Shown here piece by piece: positions 1 to 7,092 of a DNA stretch of 64,000 bases (positions are counted from its first letter, which is position 1; each line of letters begins with the position of its first letter). Below the pieces are notes generated by a model. It did no database searches. It was not told where the DNA came from and saw nothing but the letters and a program-made list of their open reading frames with translations. Position numbers and translations under genes: made by a program. Origin of the DNA: Bradyrhizobium sp. OK095 (lineage in GTDB: Bacteria > Pseudomonadota > Alphaproteobacteria > Rhizobiales > Xanthobacteraceae); assembly GCF_900109945.1 (NCBI RefSeq), contig NZ_FOBX01000008.1, positions 124,001 to 188,000 on the forward strand, given 5' to 3'.

Positions 1-881
1 CGGGCCTGAAACTGCAGCCTTTGCTCGTTGCTGACCGGTGGCTTCACGGTGTCCGGCTTGCGGTCATTCGGAACATCGCTGCTGGATGCCAGCGCAGATG
101 GTTGGCCGCGCAGCGCCTCGAAGCAATGGTTCATCACCAGAACGTGGTGCTTGGCGCTCCACCAGTTGAGGGCGACGACCTTCTGCAGAGGATCGACCGC
201 GCCGCCCGGCAGCCTGGCGCAGAGCGGGACATAGGCCTTCGGACCGTCCGCGGCTGGGTCGTTGCAGAGCTCTTCGCTGGGACGCCCCGGGTCACTCCCG
301 TTGTAGGCTGCGCCCTTGAACAGCGGGAGATTGGCTTCGGACTCGCAGTCGAAATTATACTTCGTGAGTAATGTTGCCGTCAGGGGGTCCTGGTCGAGCG
401 TGTGCTCGGCTGCGGCATCGCGTTCCATGTCGCTGGGCCAATCGATGTAGATCTCTGCCTTGCGCGCAAAGATGGCGCCGTTCCGCCGCAAGGCCGATCG
501 TGCCTTCCAATAGTCTGCGAGCGGCTCGAGCGTCTTGGTGTCCACGGGTATGAAGGCGGGACTTGCCTGCGCCTTCAGCGAGCCGAAGCGCTCCGGCAGA
601 ATGCTCTCCTGCAGCATCTGCACTTCGGCGAACGCATCCGAGATCTCGATGAAGGTCTCCGTGGCCTTCTGCATGTCGGCCTTGGCCTGCTCGCCGACCT
701 TCTGCTCGTAGGAATTCAGATATTGGAAATATCCGCCGAGGAAGCCGGTCAGCAGGGTGACGGCCGTCAATCCCTTGGTGACCGACAGTCGGCTATCCCA
801 GGATTGGATTCTCTGCCACGCGCCCGGTGCCTCGCCCGGAGATTGCGCGCGTGCCGCATCCTTTGGAAGGTCCTGCTCCAT
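1..881 (-). CDS. Hypothetical single-pass membrane protein, partial (3' end beyond the left edge)
   Basis: The minus strand stays open from an ATG at 881 to the window edge, giving at least 293 codons without a stop. The N-terminus is hydrophilic (residues 1-37), followed by one hydrophobic stretch at about residues 38-58 (LTAVTLLTGFLGGYFQYL), then a long polar region rich in Glu and Lys with several cysteines. This suggests a membrane-anchored protein with a large soluble C-terminal part. I recognise no family and assign no function. A GGAGG-like sequence sits just before the ATG, which supports the start. The gene is divergent from the dioxygenase gene at 1261. The reading frame is clearly coding, because overlapping plus-strand frames are short or give implausible composition. 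Confidence 0.75.
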   Translation of the reverse strand, partial: MEQDLPKDAARAQSPGEAPGAWQRIQSWDSRLSVTKGLTAVTLLTGFLGGYFQYLNSYEQKVGEQAKADMQKATETFIEISDAFAEVQMLQESILPERFGSLKAQASPAFIPVDTKTLEPLADYWKARSALRRNGAIFARKAEIYIDWPSDMERDAAAEHTLDQDPLTATLLTKYNFDCESEANLPLFKGAAYNGSDPGRPSEELCNDPAADGPKAYVPLCARLPGGAVDPLQKVVALNWWSAKHHVLVMNHCFEALRGQPSALASSSDVPNDRKPDTVKPPVSNEQRLQFQA

Positions 882-1019
882 TGCTGCCTCCAACTCTCAC
901 TCCACGCCCCATGGGGCCGAGGGTACCGCAATCCCGGATTGCGGCTTGTGAGGCAGTTCACTTCAAGTGGGGCAGGGACGTTGTCGGAAATCACGGCTGT
1001 GGCGGCCGAGCGAGCGGAT

Positions 1020-1111
1020 GCGTAATTCGGTGACAGTGCACTCAACTCGGCTCAGCCCGCGTCCAGGCTCAACCCGCGTCTAGTGAAATGCACTGTTACC
1101 GTAATCACGCG
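1020..1111. repeat. Short inverted-repeat element with internal direct repeats
   Basis: Arms at about 1020-1040 and 1089-1111 are inverted copies around a core CGGTGACAGTGCA (the other arm has one T for C plus a one-base indel further out). Inside the loop, GCTCAGCCCGCGTC and GCTCAACCCGCGTC form a 17-bp-period direct repeat. The arm resembles sequences I associate with REP/IS200-like elements, but that link is from memory. The rest of 882-1260 shows only a small hairpin (GCAATCC/GGATTGC near 930) and no gene. Confidence 0.5.
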
Positions 1112-1260
1112 TCAAGCAAGAATTGAACGCAAGATGACGGAGCGGCGCTGACGGATTGTCCGTGCATTTGGCCTGGCCAAGTTGCAAACAAGCGGTCGGC
1201 GCAATATCGTTGATGGTCCGACGCTCTTTTTGACGACTCATCTTCTCGGGAGCCAACAAT

Positions 1261-2334
1261 ATGAATGTGGTCTCAGTGCCCAGCGGGATCAATCGCCCTC
1301 CAGGGAAGGTCGCCATCCCATCTGCCTGGCAAGGCGCTGAGATGAAGGTCAACCCTGATCGATGGTTGGTATCGCTTGCTGCCAGCGAGATCACCGAGCT
1401 TGAGGCTGCCGCTGAATCGTATCTTGGCAGGAGCAAGAAGATCGCCGACATCACCAAGGAAAGCTTTCCGCTGCCTCGCTTCGGCGCGCATCTGGAAGAG
1501 CTCAAGAAAAAGCTTCTGGTAGGCTTTGGCTTCGAAGTCATCCGTGGCCTCCCGGTGGCAAATTACAGCCAGGAGTTTGCCGCCACGATATTTTGCGGGG
1601 TGGGCGCGCATCTCGGATCGGCGCGGTCCCAGAATGCAGCGGGTCACATTCTCGGTCACGTCCGTGACACAGGCGCCGACGCAGGGGATCCGAACACCCG
1701 GATTTATCAAACCTCGGAACGGCAGACCTTCCACACGGATTCGTCCGACGTGGTTGGACTGCTATGCATTCGCGAGGCTATGGAGGGAGGCGACTCTCTC
1801 CTTGTCAGCACGGCGTCGATCTACAACGAGATGTTTAACCGACGTCCCGACCTTGCTGGCCTCTTGTTTGATCCGATCGCGACAGACCGGCGAGGTGAGG
1901 TACCGGAGAACGAAAAGCCGTATCTTGAAATCCCGGTGCTGAACTGGCATGCGGGATTCCTGACCGGGTTCTACCAGCGCCAGTATATCGATAGCGCGCA
2001 GCGCTTTCCCGATGCGCCAAGACTGACGCCGGCTCACGTCGAGGCGCTCGATCTCTTTGACGCACTCGCAAATGACTCCACTCTGCATTTTGGCATGCGG
2101 CTTCAGCCGGGTGACATGCAGTTCGTCTACAATCATGCTTTGCTGCATGACCGAACTGGATTCCGCGATTGGCCCAATGCAAACCAAAAGCGTCATCTGT
2201 TGCGCCTTTGGCTCAGCATGGAAGGTGACCGGCCGCTACCCGATTGCTTCAAGCAGCGCTACGGGTCGATCGAGGTTGGTAACCGCGGCGGCATTATCAC
2301 CAAAGGGACCAGTCTGAACGTTCCGTTGGATTGA
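1261..2334 (+). CDS. TauD/TfdA-family Fe(II)/2-oxoglutarate dioxygenase
   Basis: The 357-residue product belongs to the TauD/TfdA superfamily of non-heme iron dioxygenases, which couple 2-oxoglutarate decarboxylation to substrate hydroxylation. The facial triad is visible: the HTD motif gives His158 and Asp160, and the distal His is at about 292 (FVYNHALLHD). Arg315 in HLLRLWLSM is the expected 2-oxoglutarate anchor. The protein is longer than classical TauD because of an N-terminal extension of roughly 80 residues. A GGGAG sequence precedes the ATG at good spacing. It has no sulfonate-transport neighbours, so taurine as substrate is not supported; the true substrate is unknown. It stands alone, divergent from the left-edge gene and convergent with the DUF2158 gene. 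Confidence 0.88.
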   Translation: MNVVSVPSGINRPPGKVAIPSAWQGAEMKVNPDRWLVSLAASEITELEAAAESYLGRSKKIADITKESFPLPRFGAHLEELKKKLLVGFGFEVIRGLPVANYSQEFAATIFCGVGAHLGSARSQNAAGHILGHVRDTGADAGDPNTRIYQTSERQTFHTDSSDVVGLLCIREAMEGGDSLLVSTASIYNEMFNRRPDLAGLLFDPIATDRRGEVPENEKPYLEIPVLNWHAGFLTGFYQRQYIDSAQRFPDAPRLTPAHVEALDLFDALANDSTLHFGMRLQPGDMQFVYNHALLHDRTGFRDWPNANQKRHLLRLWLSMEGDRPLPDCFKQRYGSIEVGNRGGIITKGTSLNVPLD

Positions 2335-2351
2335 CGTTCAAGGCGCTCGGC

Positions 2352-2393
2352 GATGTCCGCTCATGCGCCGTTATTGGCGGAGAAGCGGACATC
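2352..2393. terminator. Hairpin between convergent genes
   Basis: GATGTCCGCT at 2352-2361 is perfectly complementary to AGCGGACATC at 2384-2393, and the loop contains further CCG/CGG pairing. It lies just after the dioxygenase stop and before the end of the convergent DUF2158 gene, so it could terminate either transcript. There is no clear U-run. Confidence 0.4.
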
Positions 2394-2447
2394 AGGCGCG
2401 GCGGAGCTGGGCGCTCCGATCTAACGAGGACGCGGTCTCAGGCGTGC

Positions 2448-2660
2448 CTATTCCTCGTCTTCGTCCTCATCATCTTCGTCCTCGTCATCCTCGTCGAGCT
2501 CTTCCAGCTGTTCGAGCACGGCGAGCGGCAGTGTCTCGCGGAACAGGTCGCCTTCGACGCCCATCCAGAGACAGACCACGTCGTCGCCCTTGACTTCGGC
2601 GACGGTCAGCGGCTGCCCGCCGGATTTCAACATGACGATATCGCCGGCTTTTAATTCCAT
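2448..2660 (-). CDS. DUF2158 (YodC-like) small protein with acidic tail
   Basis: A 70-residue protein. The first half (MELKAGDIVMLKSGGQPLTV, then a VVCLWM segment) matches the small beta-barrel DUF2158/YodC family, whose function is not established. The last 18 residues are almost only Asp and Glu, an unusually long acidic run for this family. The ATG at 2660 is preceded by an AAAGGA-type ribosome binding site. The gene is monocistronic and convergent with the dioxygenase. The acidic tail could mimic nucleic acid or bind metal or basic partners, but that is speculation. Confidence 0.8.
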   Translation of the reverse strand: MELKAGDIVMLKSGGQPLTVAEVKGDDVVCLWMGVEGDLFRETLPLAVLEQLEELDEDDEDEDDEDEDEE

Positions 2661-2777
2661 GGATGGTCCTTTCGAGTTAATAGACGAGAGAAGTTAGCAG
2701 TGCGGCATGACACGCCGACCACGCGCTGCGGGTCGGGCATCACAGGGCGGCTGAAGACTGCAGGATGAACTCGGCCT

Positions 2778-2892
2778 GCATGGTTCGAGACGCCCGCTTT
2801 GGCGGGCTCCTCACCATGAGGGTCGATGATTTCGTTGCGAAACAAGCCCTCATCCTGAGGAGCCCGCCCAAGCGGGCGTCTCGAAGGATGGC
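2778..2892. repeat. Palindromic intergenic repeat (GAGACGCCCGC type)
   Basis: Two long arms, about 2782-2822 and 2847-2888, are near-perfect reverse complements (cores CGAGACGCCCGCTTTGGCGG and its mate). The element can fold into one extended hairpin of roughly 40 bp. It sits in the 2661-3071 gap, which has no gene. This type of palindrome recurs in Bradyrhizobium intergenic regions. Confidence 0.75.
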
Positions 2893-3024
2893 CGCAAGGA
2901 AGCTGCCGGGGCACGCGTCGCAACGATGCCATCATGCCCCTGTTTTGCCCGACGTGTCAAAGGGTTTCGTAAAATCCGCAAAAACCTTGCGCTTGCGGCA
3001 AGCCGTTGAAATTATAGCGGCCGG

Positions 3025-3062
3025 CTACTGTGCATGGGGTTGTTTTTCGATATTTTGTTTTC
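3025..3062 (+). repeat. Dispersed T-rich motif, copy 1
   Basis: CTACTGTGCATGGGGTTGTTTT is followed by a T-rich tail. The same 22 bases occur exactly at 46370-46391, again followed by TTTTGTTT. This copy lies about 10 bp beyond the stop of the convergent HAD gene. Function is unknown. Confidence 0.55.
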
Positions 3063-3071
3063 GCGCCCTGG

Positions 3072-3827
3072 TTAGGCCCGATCCGGCACCAGCTCGGTCA
3101 GCGAGCGGATGATGCGGTCGGGCTTGACGGTCGATCCCTCGGGCAGGCCGTCGCCATGCACGTCGATCCAGATCGCATAGATGCCGAGGCGCTGCGGCGT
3201 CACGACTTCCCATTCCAGATTGTCGCCGATCATCCAGGTATCTTCCGCGGTGACGCCGAGCGCCTCCATCGCGTGCAGATAGGCGCGCTCCTCGGGCTTG
3301 CCGAAACCGTGCTCGCCCTCGATCTGGATGTGGTCGAAGCGATGGGTCAACTCGAAGCGCTCGACCTTGGCACGTTGCATGTCGGCGGCGCCGTTGGTGA
3401 CCAGCGCGAGCTTGATGCCGCGGGCCCTGAACGCGTCGATCGCATCATGCGCGCCGGGGAAAACGAAGATCGCTTCCTCGCGATAGGTGGTGAAGCGGTC
3501 GGCGAGGCGAATGGCGAGATCGTCTGATAGTGCGCGGTGACCGGCGGCTGCAAGCGCGGCAAAGCCGCCCTTGACCGTCAGGTGTCGCGCTTCGGCGAGT
3601 TTCATCCGCCACGAGGCGTCCGCATTGGCCCAGAAGTTTTTCGCGAAGGCCAGCACCGTCGTTGCAACCTGCTGCGGCGGCAGCGGTGCAAGCTCCTCGG
3701 CAAATTCGTTCGTGATCGTGTTCCAGGCAATCTCGGGGCGGCCATAGGCCGACAGGATGGTGTCGTCCATGTCGATCAGCATCGCGCGCGGCAGCGGCTT
3801 CGATGCGGGCTTCATTGCAGTGGTCAT
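3072..3827 (-). CDS. HAD-superfamily hydrolase (phosphatase)
   Basis: A phosphatase-type HAD protein of about 251 residues. Motif I is IDMDDTI near residue 20, with the nucleophile and acid/base Asp pair; motif II is LALVTNG around 145; the motif III Lys is in GFGKPEERA; motif IV is MIGDNLEWEV. The overall plan resembles pyrimidine 5'-nucleotidase/YjjG-like HADs, but the substrate cannot be read from sequence. I chose the ATG at 3827 because it overlaps the hemF stop as ATGA, implying translational coupling; an ATG two codons upstream is also possible. It is the last gene of the queE-queD-hemF-HAD run, and only convergent intergenic sequence follows. Confidence 0.85.
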   Translation of the reverse strand: MTTAMKPASKPLPRAMLIDMDDTILSAYGRPEIAWNTITNEFAEELAPLPPQQVATTVLAFAKNFWANADASWRMKLAEARHLTVKGGFAALAAAGHRALSDDLAIRLADRFTTYREEAIFVFPGAHDAIDAFRARGIKLALVTNGAADMQRAKVERFELTHRFDHIQIEGEHGFGKPEERAYLHAMEALGVTAEDTWMIGDNLEWEVVTPQRLGIYAIWIDVHGDGLPEGSTVKPDRIIRSLTELVPDRA

Positions 3828-4723
3828 GGCCATTTCACCTCGGGCGGCAGCGACGACAGGATGGAGTCCACATTGCCGCCGGTCTTGAGCCCGAAGATGG
3901 TGCCGCGGTCGTAGAGCAGGTTGAATTCGACATAGCGGCCGCGGCGGATCAATTGCTCCTCGCGGTCCTCATCCGTCCAGGCGCTCGCGAAATTGCGCCT
4001 GACGATGTCAGGGTAAATCTTAAGGAAGGCGCGGCCGACATCCTGGGTGAAGGCGAGGTCGGCATCCCAGTCGCCGCCGTCATGCCAGTCGTAGAAGATG
4101 CCGCCGATGCCGCGCGCCTCTTTCCGGTGCGGCAGATAGAAGTATTCGTCGCACCACTTCTTGTATTTGTCGTAGTCGGCGACGCCGTTGGGCTGTGTGC
4201 ATGCCTCTTTCATCGCGCCGTGAAAGGCGAGCGTGTCGGGATCGTTCTGCGTGCGCCGGCGGTCGAGTACCGGCGTGAGATCGGCACCGCCGCCGAACCA
4301 GGCTTTTGTGGTGACGACGAAGCGCGTGTTCATGTGCACGGCCGGCACGTGCGGATTGCGGTGATGCGCGATCAGCGAGATGCCGGAGGCCCAGAATTTC
4401 GGATCGTCCGCGGCGCCCGGGATCTGCGCACGAAACTCGGGCGCGAATTCGCCGTGCACGGTCGAGCAGTGCACGCCGACCTTCTCGAACAGGCGACCAG
4501 ACATCATCGACATCACGCCGCCGCCGCCGGCCGCGCCCGTGTGATCGGTGCGCTGCCACGGCGTGCGTTTGAAGCGACCGGCCTCGCCCGGATAGAGGCT
4601 TTGCGGCGCGTCGTCCTCGAGCCGCTCGAAGCTTTCGCAGATGTCGTCGCGCAAGCGCTCGAACCAGGCGCGGGCGCGGGCCTTGCGGTCTTCGATCGTT
4701 GAGGCGTCCAATGTGGATGTCAT
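3824..4723 (-). CDS. hemF: Oxygen-dependent coproporphyrinogen III oxidase HemF
   Basis: HemF converts coproporphyrinogen III to protoporphyrinogen IX in the cytoplasm, using O2. The 299-residue product carries conserved blocks of the family: AGGGGVMSMM, HMNTRF, WFGGGADLTP, DEYFYLPHR, RGIGGIFYD and the C-terminal RYVEFNLLYDRGT. The ATG at 4723 overlaps the queD stop (ATGA); a longer upstream frame reads through queD and is unlikely. It also overlaps the downstream HAD gene by the same four-base arrangement. Its place within a queuosine gene run is unusual and suggests co-transcription rather than shared pathway. Rhizobia usually also carry the anaerobic HemN, which is not in this window. Confidence 0.97.
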   Translation of the reverse strand: MTSTLDASTIEDRKARARAWFERLRDDICESFERLEDDAPQSLYPGEAGRFKRTPWQRTDHTGAAGGGGVMSMMSGRLFEKVGVHCSTVHGEFAPEFRAQIPGAADDPKFWASGISLIAHHRNPHVPAVHMNTRFVVTTKAWFGGGADLTPVLDRRRTQNDPDTLAFHGAMKEACTQPNGVADYDKYKKWCDEYFYLPHRKEARGIGGIFYDWHDGGDWDADLAFTQDVGRAFLKIYPDIVRRNFASAWTDEDREEQLIRRGRYVEFNLLYDRGTIFGLKTGGNVDSILSSLPPEVKWP

Positions 4724-5094
4724 TCTGTTAGCTCTTGCGGACCGTAATAGGTGCAGCTCTCGTAGCAACTATCGCGGTGGATGCTGACGCGGGTGAGCTT
4801 GCCGATATGCTGTAGCCGCTCCCAGACGAAGCGCGACAGGTTTTCCAGCGTCGGTGTGCCCAGCGCCTCGATCTTGTTGAGGAACTTGTGGTCCAGCGTG
4901 AGCCGAACCTCCTCGATCGCGCGCTGGAGCAGGCCGAGATCAATCACCATGCCGGTCTTGGGGTCCGGCGTGCCGCGCACGGTCACTTCGGCGCGGAAGG
5001 AGTGGCCGTGGATTTCTTCGCTCGCCGCGCCAAAGGTCGTTCCCGTCAGCGAATGCGCCGCCTCGAAGCGGAACGATTTCGTCAATTCCCACAT
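4720..5094 (-). CDS. queD: 6-carboxy-5,6,7,8-tetrahydropterin synthase QueD
   Basis: QueD makes 6-carboxytetrahydropterin from dihydroneopterin triphosphate, the second step towards the 7-deazaguanine of queuosine. The 124-residue protein has the PTPS-family zinc ligands: a His in FEAAHSL and the pair in HGHSF, and a catalytic Cys/His region near LDHKFLN. The ATG at 5094 (MWELTKSF) gives the usual length; a TTG at 5109 is an alternative start just after the queE stop. The stop overlaps the hemF ATG. Confidence 0.95.
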   Translation of the reverse strand: MWELTKSFRFEAAHSLTGTTFGAASEEIHGHSFRAEVTVRGTPDPKTGMVIDLGLLQRAIEEVRLTLDHKFLNKIEALGTPTLENLSRFVWERLQHIGKLTRVSIHRDSCYESCTYYGPQELTE

Positions 5095-5111
5095 CTGTTC
5101 GAAAACCAATC

Positions 5112-5744
5112 CTATCTGATGCCGAGCGACTTATGTGTCTGCACGCTGAGCCGCCATTGCGGATGGCGCAGGCAATAGTCGATCGCACGTGCGGTATTCT
5201 GGATGACCTCGGGTCCGTCCATCGGCTGGAGCGAGAAGCGCTCGAAGGGGAGATCCTCGAACGTCTCTGGCACGGCGAGCGCCTGCGGATAGACCAGCTT
5301 CAGCTCGTGGCCGCGGCGCTGGACGAGTTCGCTGCCGCCCTTGGGGCTGACGCAGATCCAGTCGAGTCCTGCGGGCGCTTCAATCGTCCCGTTGGTCTCG
5401 ACGCCGATCTCGAAGCCGCGCGCATGGAGCGCGTTGATCAGTGCGTCGTCGAGCTGGAGCAGCGGCTCGCCGCCGGTGAGCACCGCGTAGCGATTGTCGG
5501 AGGAGGCTGTCCATTGCGCGGCGATGGTGTCGGCGAGCTCCGCAGCCGTTGCATAGCGTCTGCCGAGCGTGCCGTCGGTGCCGACGAAATCCGTGTCGCA
5601 GAACTGACACGTCGCCTCAGCGCGGTCGGCCTCCCGGCCGCTCCAGAGGTTGCAGCCGGCAAAACGGCAAAACACGGACGCGCGTCCGGCATGGGCGCCT
5701 TCGCCTTGCAGGGTCAGGAAGATTTCCTTGACCGCGTAACTCAA
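5112..5744 (-). CDS. queE: 7-carboxy-7-deazaguanine synthase QueE (radical SAM)
   Basis: QueE is the radical S-adenosylmethionine enzyme that contracts carboxytetrahydropterin to 7-carboxy-7-deazaguanine. The 210-residue protein has the LQGEGAHAGR substrate loop and the cluster cysteines spaced as C-x14-C-x2-C (CNLWSG ... CQFCDTDF). GGEPLLQ is the SAM-binding GGEP motif. The best start is a TTG at 5744, because GGAGAG lies four bases upstream and no in-frame ATG fits. QueD follows within a few bases. queC and queF are not in the window. Confidence 0.95.
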   Translation of the reverse strand: MSYAVKEIFLTLQGEGAHAGRASVFCRFAGCNLWSGREADRAEATCQFCDTDFVGTDGTLGRRYATAAELADTIAAQWTASSDNRYAVLTGGEPLLQLDDALINALHARGFEIGVETNGTIEAPAGLDWICVSPKGGSELVQRRGHELKLVYPQALAVPETFEDLPFERFSLQPMDGPEVIQNTARAIDYCLRHPQWRLSVQTHKSLGIR

Positions 5745-5762
5745 TCGTCTCTCCTCAACATC

Positions 5763-6221
5763 TCAGACTTGCGGGGTCCGGGTCTGCCGCAGCGCCTCGC
5801 CTGCGGCCATCGCCGCGGTCATGGCGACATTGAGCGACCGCAGCCCCGGATTGATCGGGATCACCAGCCGCGCATCCGCGGCCTCGACCACCGCGTCGGT
5901 GACCCCGGCGCTCTCGCGCCCGAATAGCAGGATGTCCGACGTCTGGTAATGAAAATCGCGGTAGTCGGTGGCGGCCTTGGTGGTGAACAGCAGCAGGCGA
6001 GTTCCCTGTGCCGCGCGCCACTCCTCGAATTTCGACCAGGAGTCGTGCCTGATGAGGCTGACATGGTCGAGGTAATCCATTCCCGCCCGGCGGAACAGGC
6101 GGTCGGAGACGGGGAAGCCCGCCGGTTCGATGATATGGGCAGCCATGCCCAGACAGGCGCAGAGCCTGAGAATCGTGCCGGTGTTCTGGGCGATGTCGGG
6201 TTGGAAAAGTGCGATCTGCAT
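5763..6221 (-). CDS. trmL: tRNA (cytidine/uridine-34-2'-O)-methyltransferase TrmL
   Basis: A SPOUT-class RNA methyltransferase of 152 residues. It shows the TrmL features: N-terminal MQIALFQPDIAQNTGTILR, then LLLFTTKA, the knot element ILLFGRESAGV and the C-terminal IPINPGLRSLNVAMT. TrmL 2'-O-methylates the wobble base of certain tRNA-Leu isoacceptors. I start at the ATG at 6221, where homology begins; the 25 extra residues of the longer frame look non-native. It lies upstream of queE by 18 bases on the same strand, so all five genes may form one tRNA-modification/heme operon. Confidence 0.93.
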   Translation of the reverse strand: MQIALFQPDIAQNTGTILRLCACLGMAAHIIEPAGFPVSDRLFRRAGMDYLDHVSLIRHDSWSKFEEWRAAQGTRLLLFTTKAATDYRDFHYQTSDILLFGRESAGVTDAVVEAADARLVIPINPGLRSLNVAMTAAMAAGEALRQTRTPQV

Positions 6222-6499
6222 GGGCTGTATCGGGGGCGGTGCTGGCCGGAAATGTCTCAATAAAACATCGCTGGCCGCGGAATTCGTGCATTGCACGCCC
6301 CCACGCCGTTAGCGAGCTTGCGCTCGCCCGGCAAGGGTGCCAATAGAATGATTCTGGACTGCTGTTTTCGCCTTGTTTTGGCGGGGACGAGCCAAGTTCT
6401 GCCGCCGCGGGGGGCCGCGGGCGCCGGCTGATCGTTCTGGGGACCTTGGGGGCTCCTGGAGGGGTTCCACCGGCAGCATAAGAAGAAAGGGTTGGAATC

Positions 6500-7030
6500 G
6501 TGACGACAGCGTCTTCGGCGGACCATCCGACACGCCGTGATTTCTTATTCGTTGCAACGGGGGCAGCTGCTGCAGTAGGGGGCGCAGCCGCGCTCTGGCC
6601 CTTCATCTCTCAAATGAATCCTGATGCGTCGACCATCGCGGCCGGTGCGCCGATCGAGGTCGATCTCAGCCCGGTCGCCGAGGGGCAGGACATCAAGGTG
6701 TTCTGGCGCGGCAAGCCGATCTACATCAGCCATCGCACCAAGAAGCAGATCGACGAGGCGCGCGCCGTTCCGGTGGCGAGCCTGCCCGATCCGCAGACCG
6801 ACGAGGCCCGGGTCAAGGCCGGCCATGACCAGTGGCTGGTCGTGATCGGCATCTGCACCCATCTCGGCTGCATCCCGATCGCCCATGAAGGCAATTACGA
6901 CGGGTTCTTCTGCCCCTGCCATGGTTCGCAGTACGATTCGTCCGGCCGCATCCGCCAGGGGCCCGCGCCCGCAAACCTGCCGGTGCCGCCGTACCAGTTC
7001 GTTTCCGACACCAAAATCCAGATCGGCTGA
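6500..7030 (+). CDS. petA: Rieske iron-sulfur subunit of cytochrome bc1 (PetA/FbcF)
   Basis: This is the ubiquinol-cytochrome c reductase Rieske protein (176 residues), exported by Tat and anchored by its uncleaved N-terminal helix. The twin-arginine motif TRRDFLF is at residues 11-17, followed by the membrane segment (about 16-38). The 2Fe-2S ligands are in CTHLGC and CPCHGS. The start is GTG at 6500, preceded by AAGAAAGGG. It forms an operon with fbcH 62 bases downstream, the fbcFH arrangement known from Bradyrhizobium japonicum. The 278 bases upstream contain a GAGCTTGCGCTC hairpin near 6312 and no gene; I could not fix the promoter. Confidence 0.97.
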   Translation: MTTASSADHPTRRDFLFVATGAAAAVGGAAALWPFISQMNPDASTIAAGAPIEVDLSPVAEGQDIKVFWRGKPIYISHRTKKQIDEARAVPVASLPDPQTDEARVKAGHDQWLVVIGICTHLGCIPIAHEGNYDGFFCPCHGSQYDSSGRIRQGPAPANLPVPPYQFVSDTKIQIG

Positions 7031-7092
7031 GCTTCGGACCCGCGTCCGAAGCTTCGCGCCGTCTCGTCGTTTTATTTCCTCAGGATCGCATC

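Noticed and set aside
1170..1200. Possible sigma-54 promoter (TGGCC ... TTGC) before the dioxygenase gene
   Set aside because: The spacing between the GG and GC elements does not fit the -24/-12 rule in any register.
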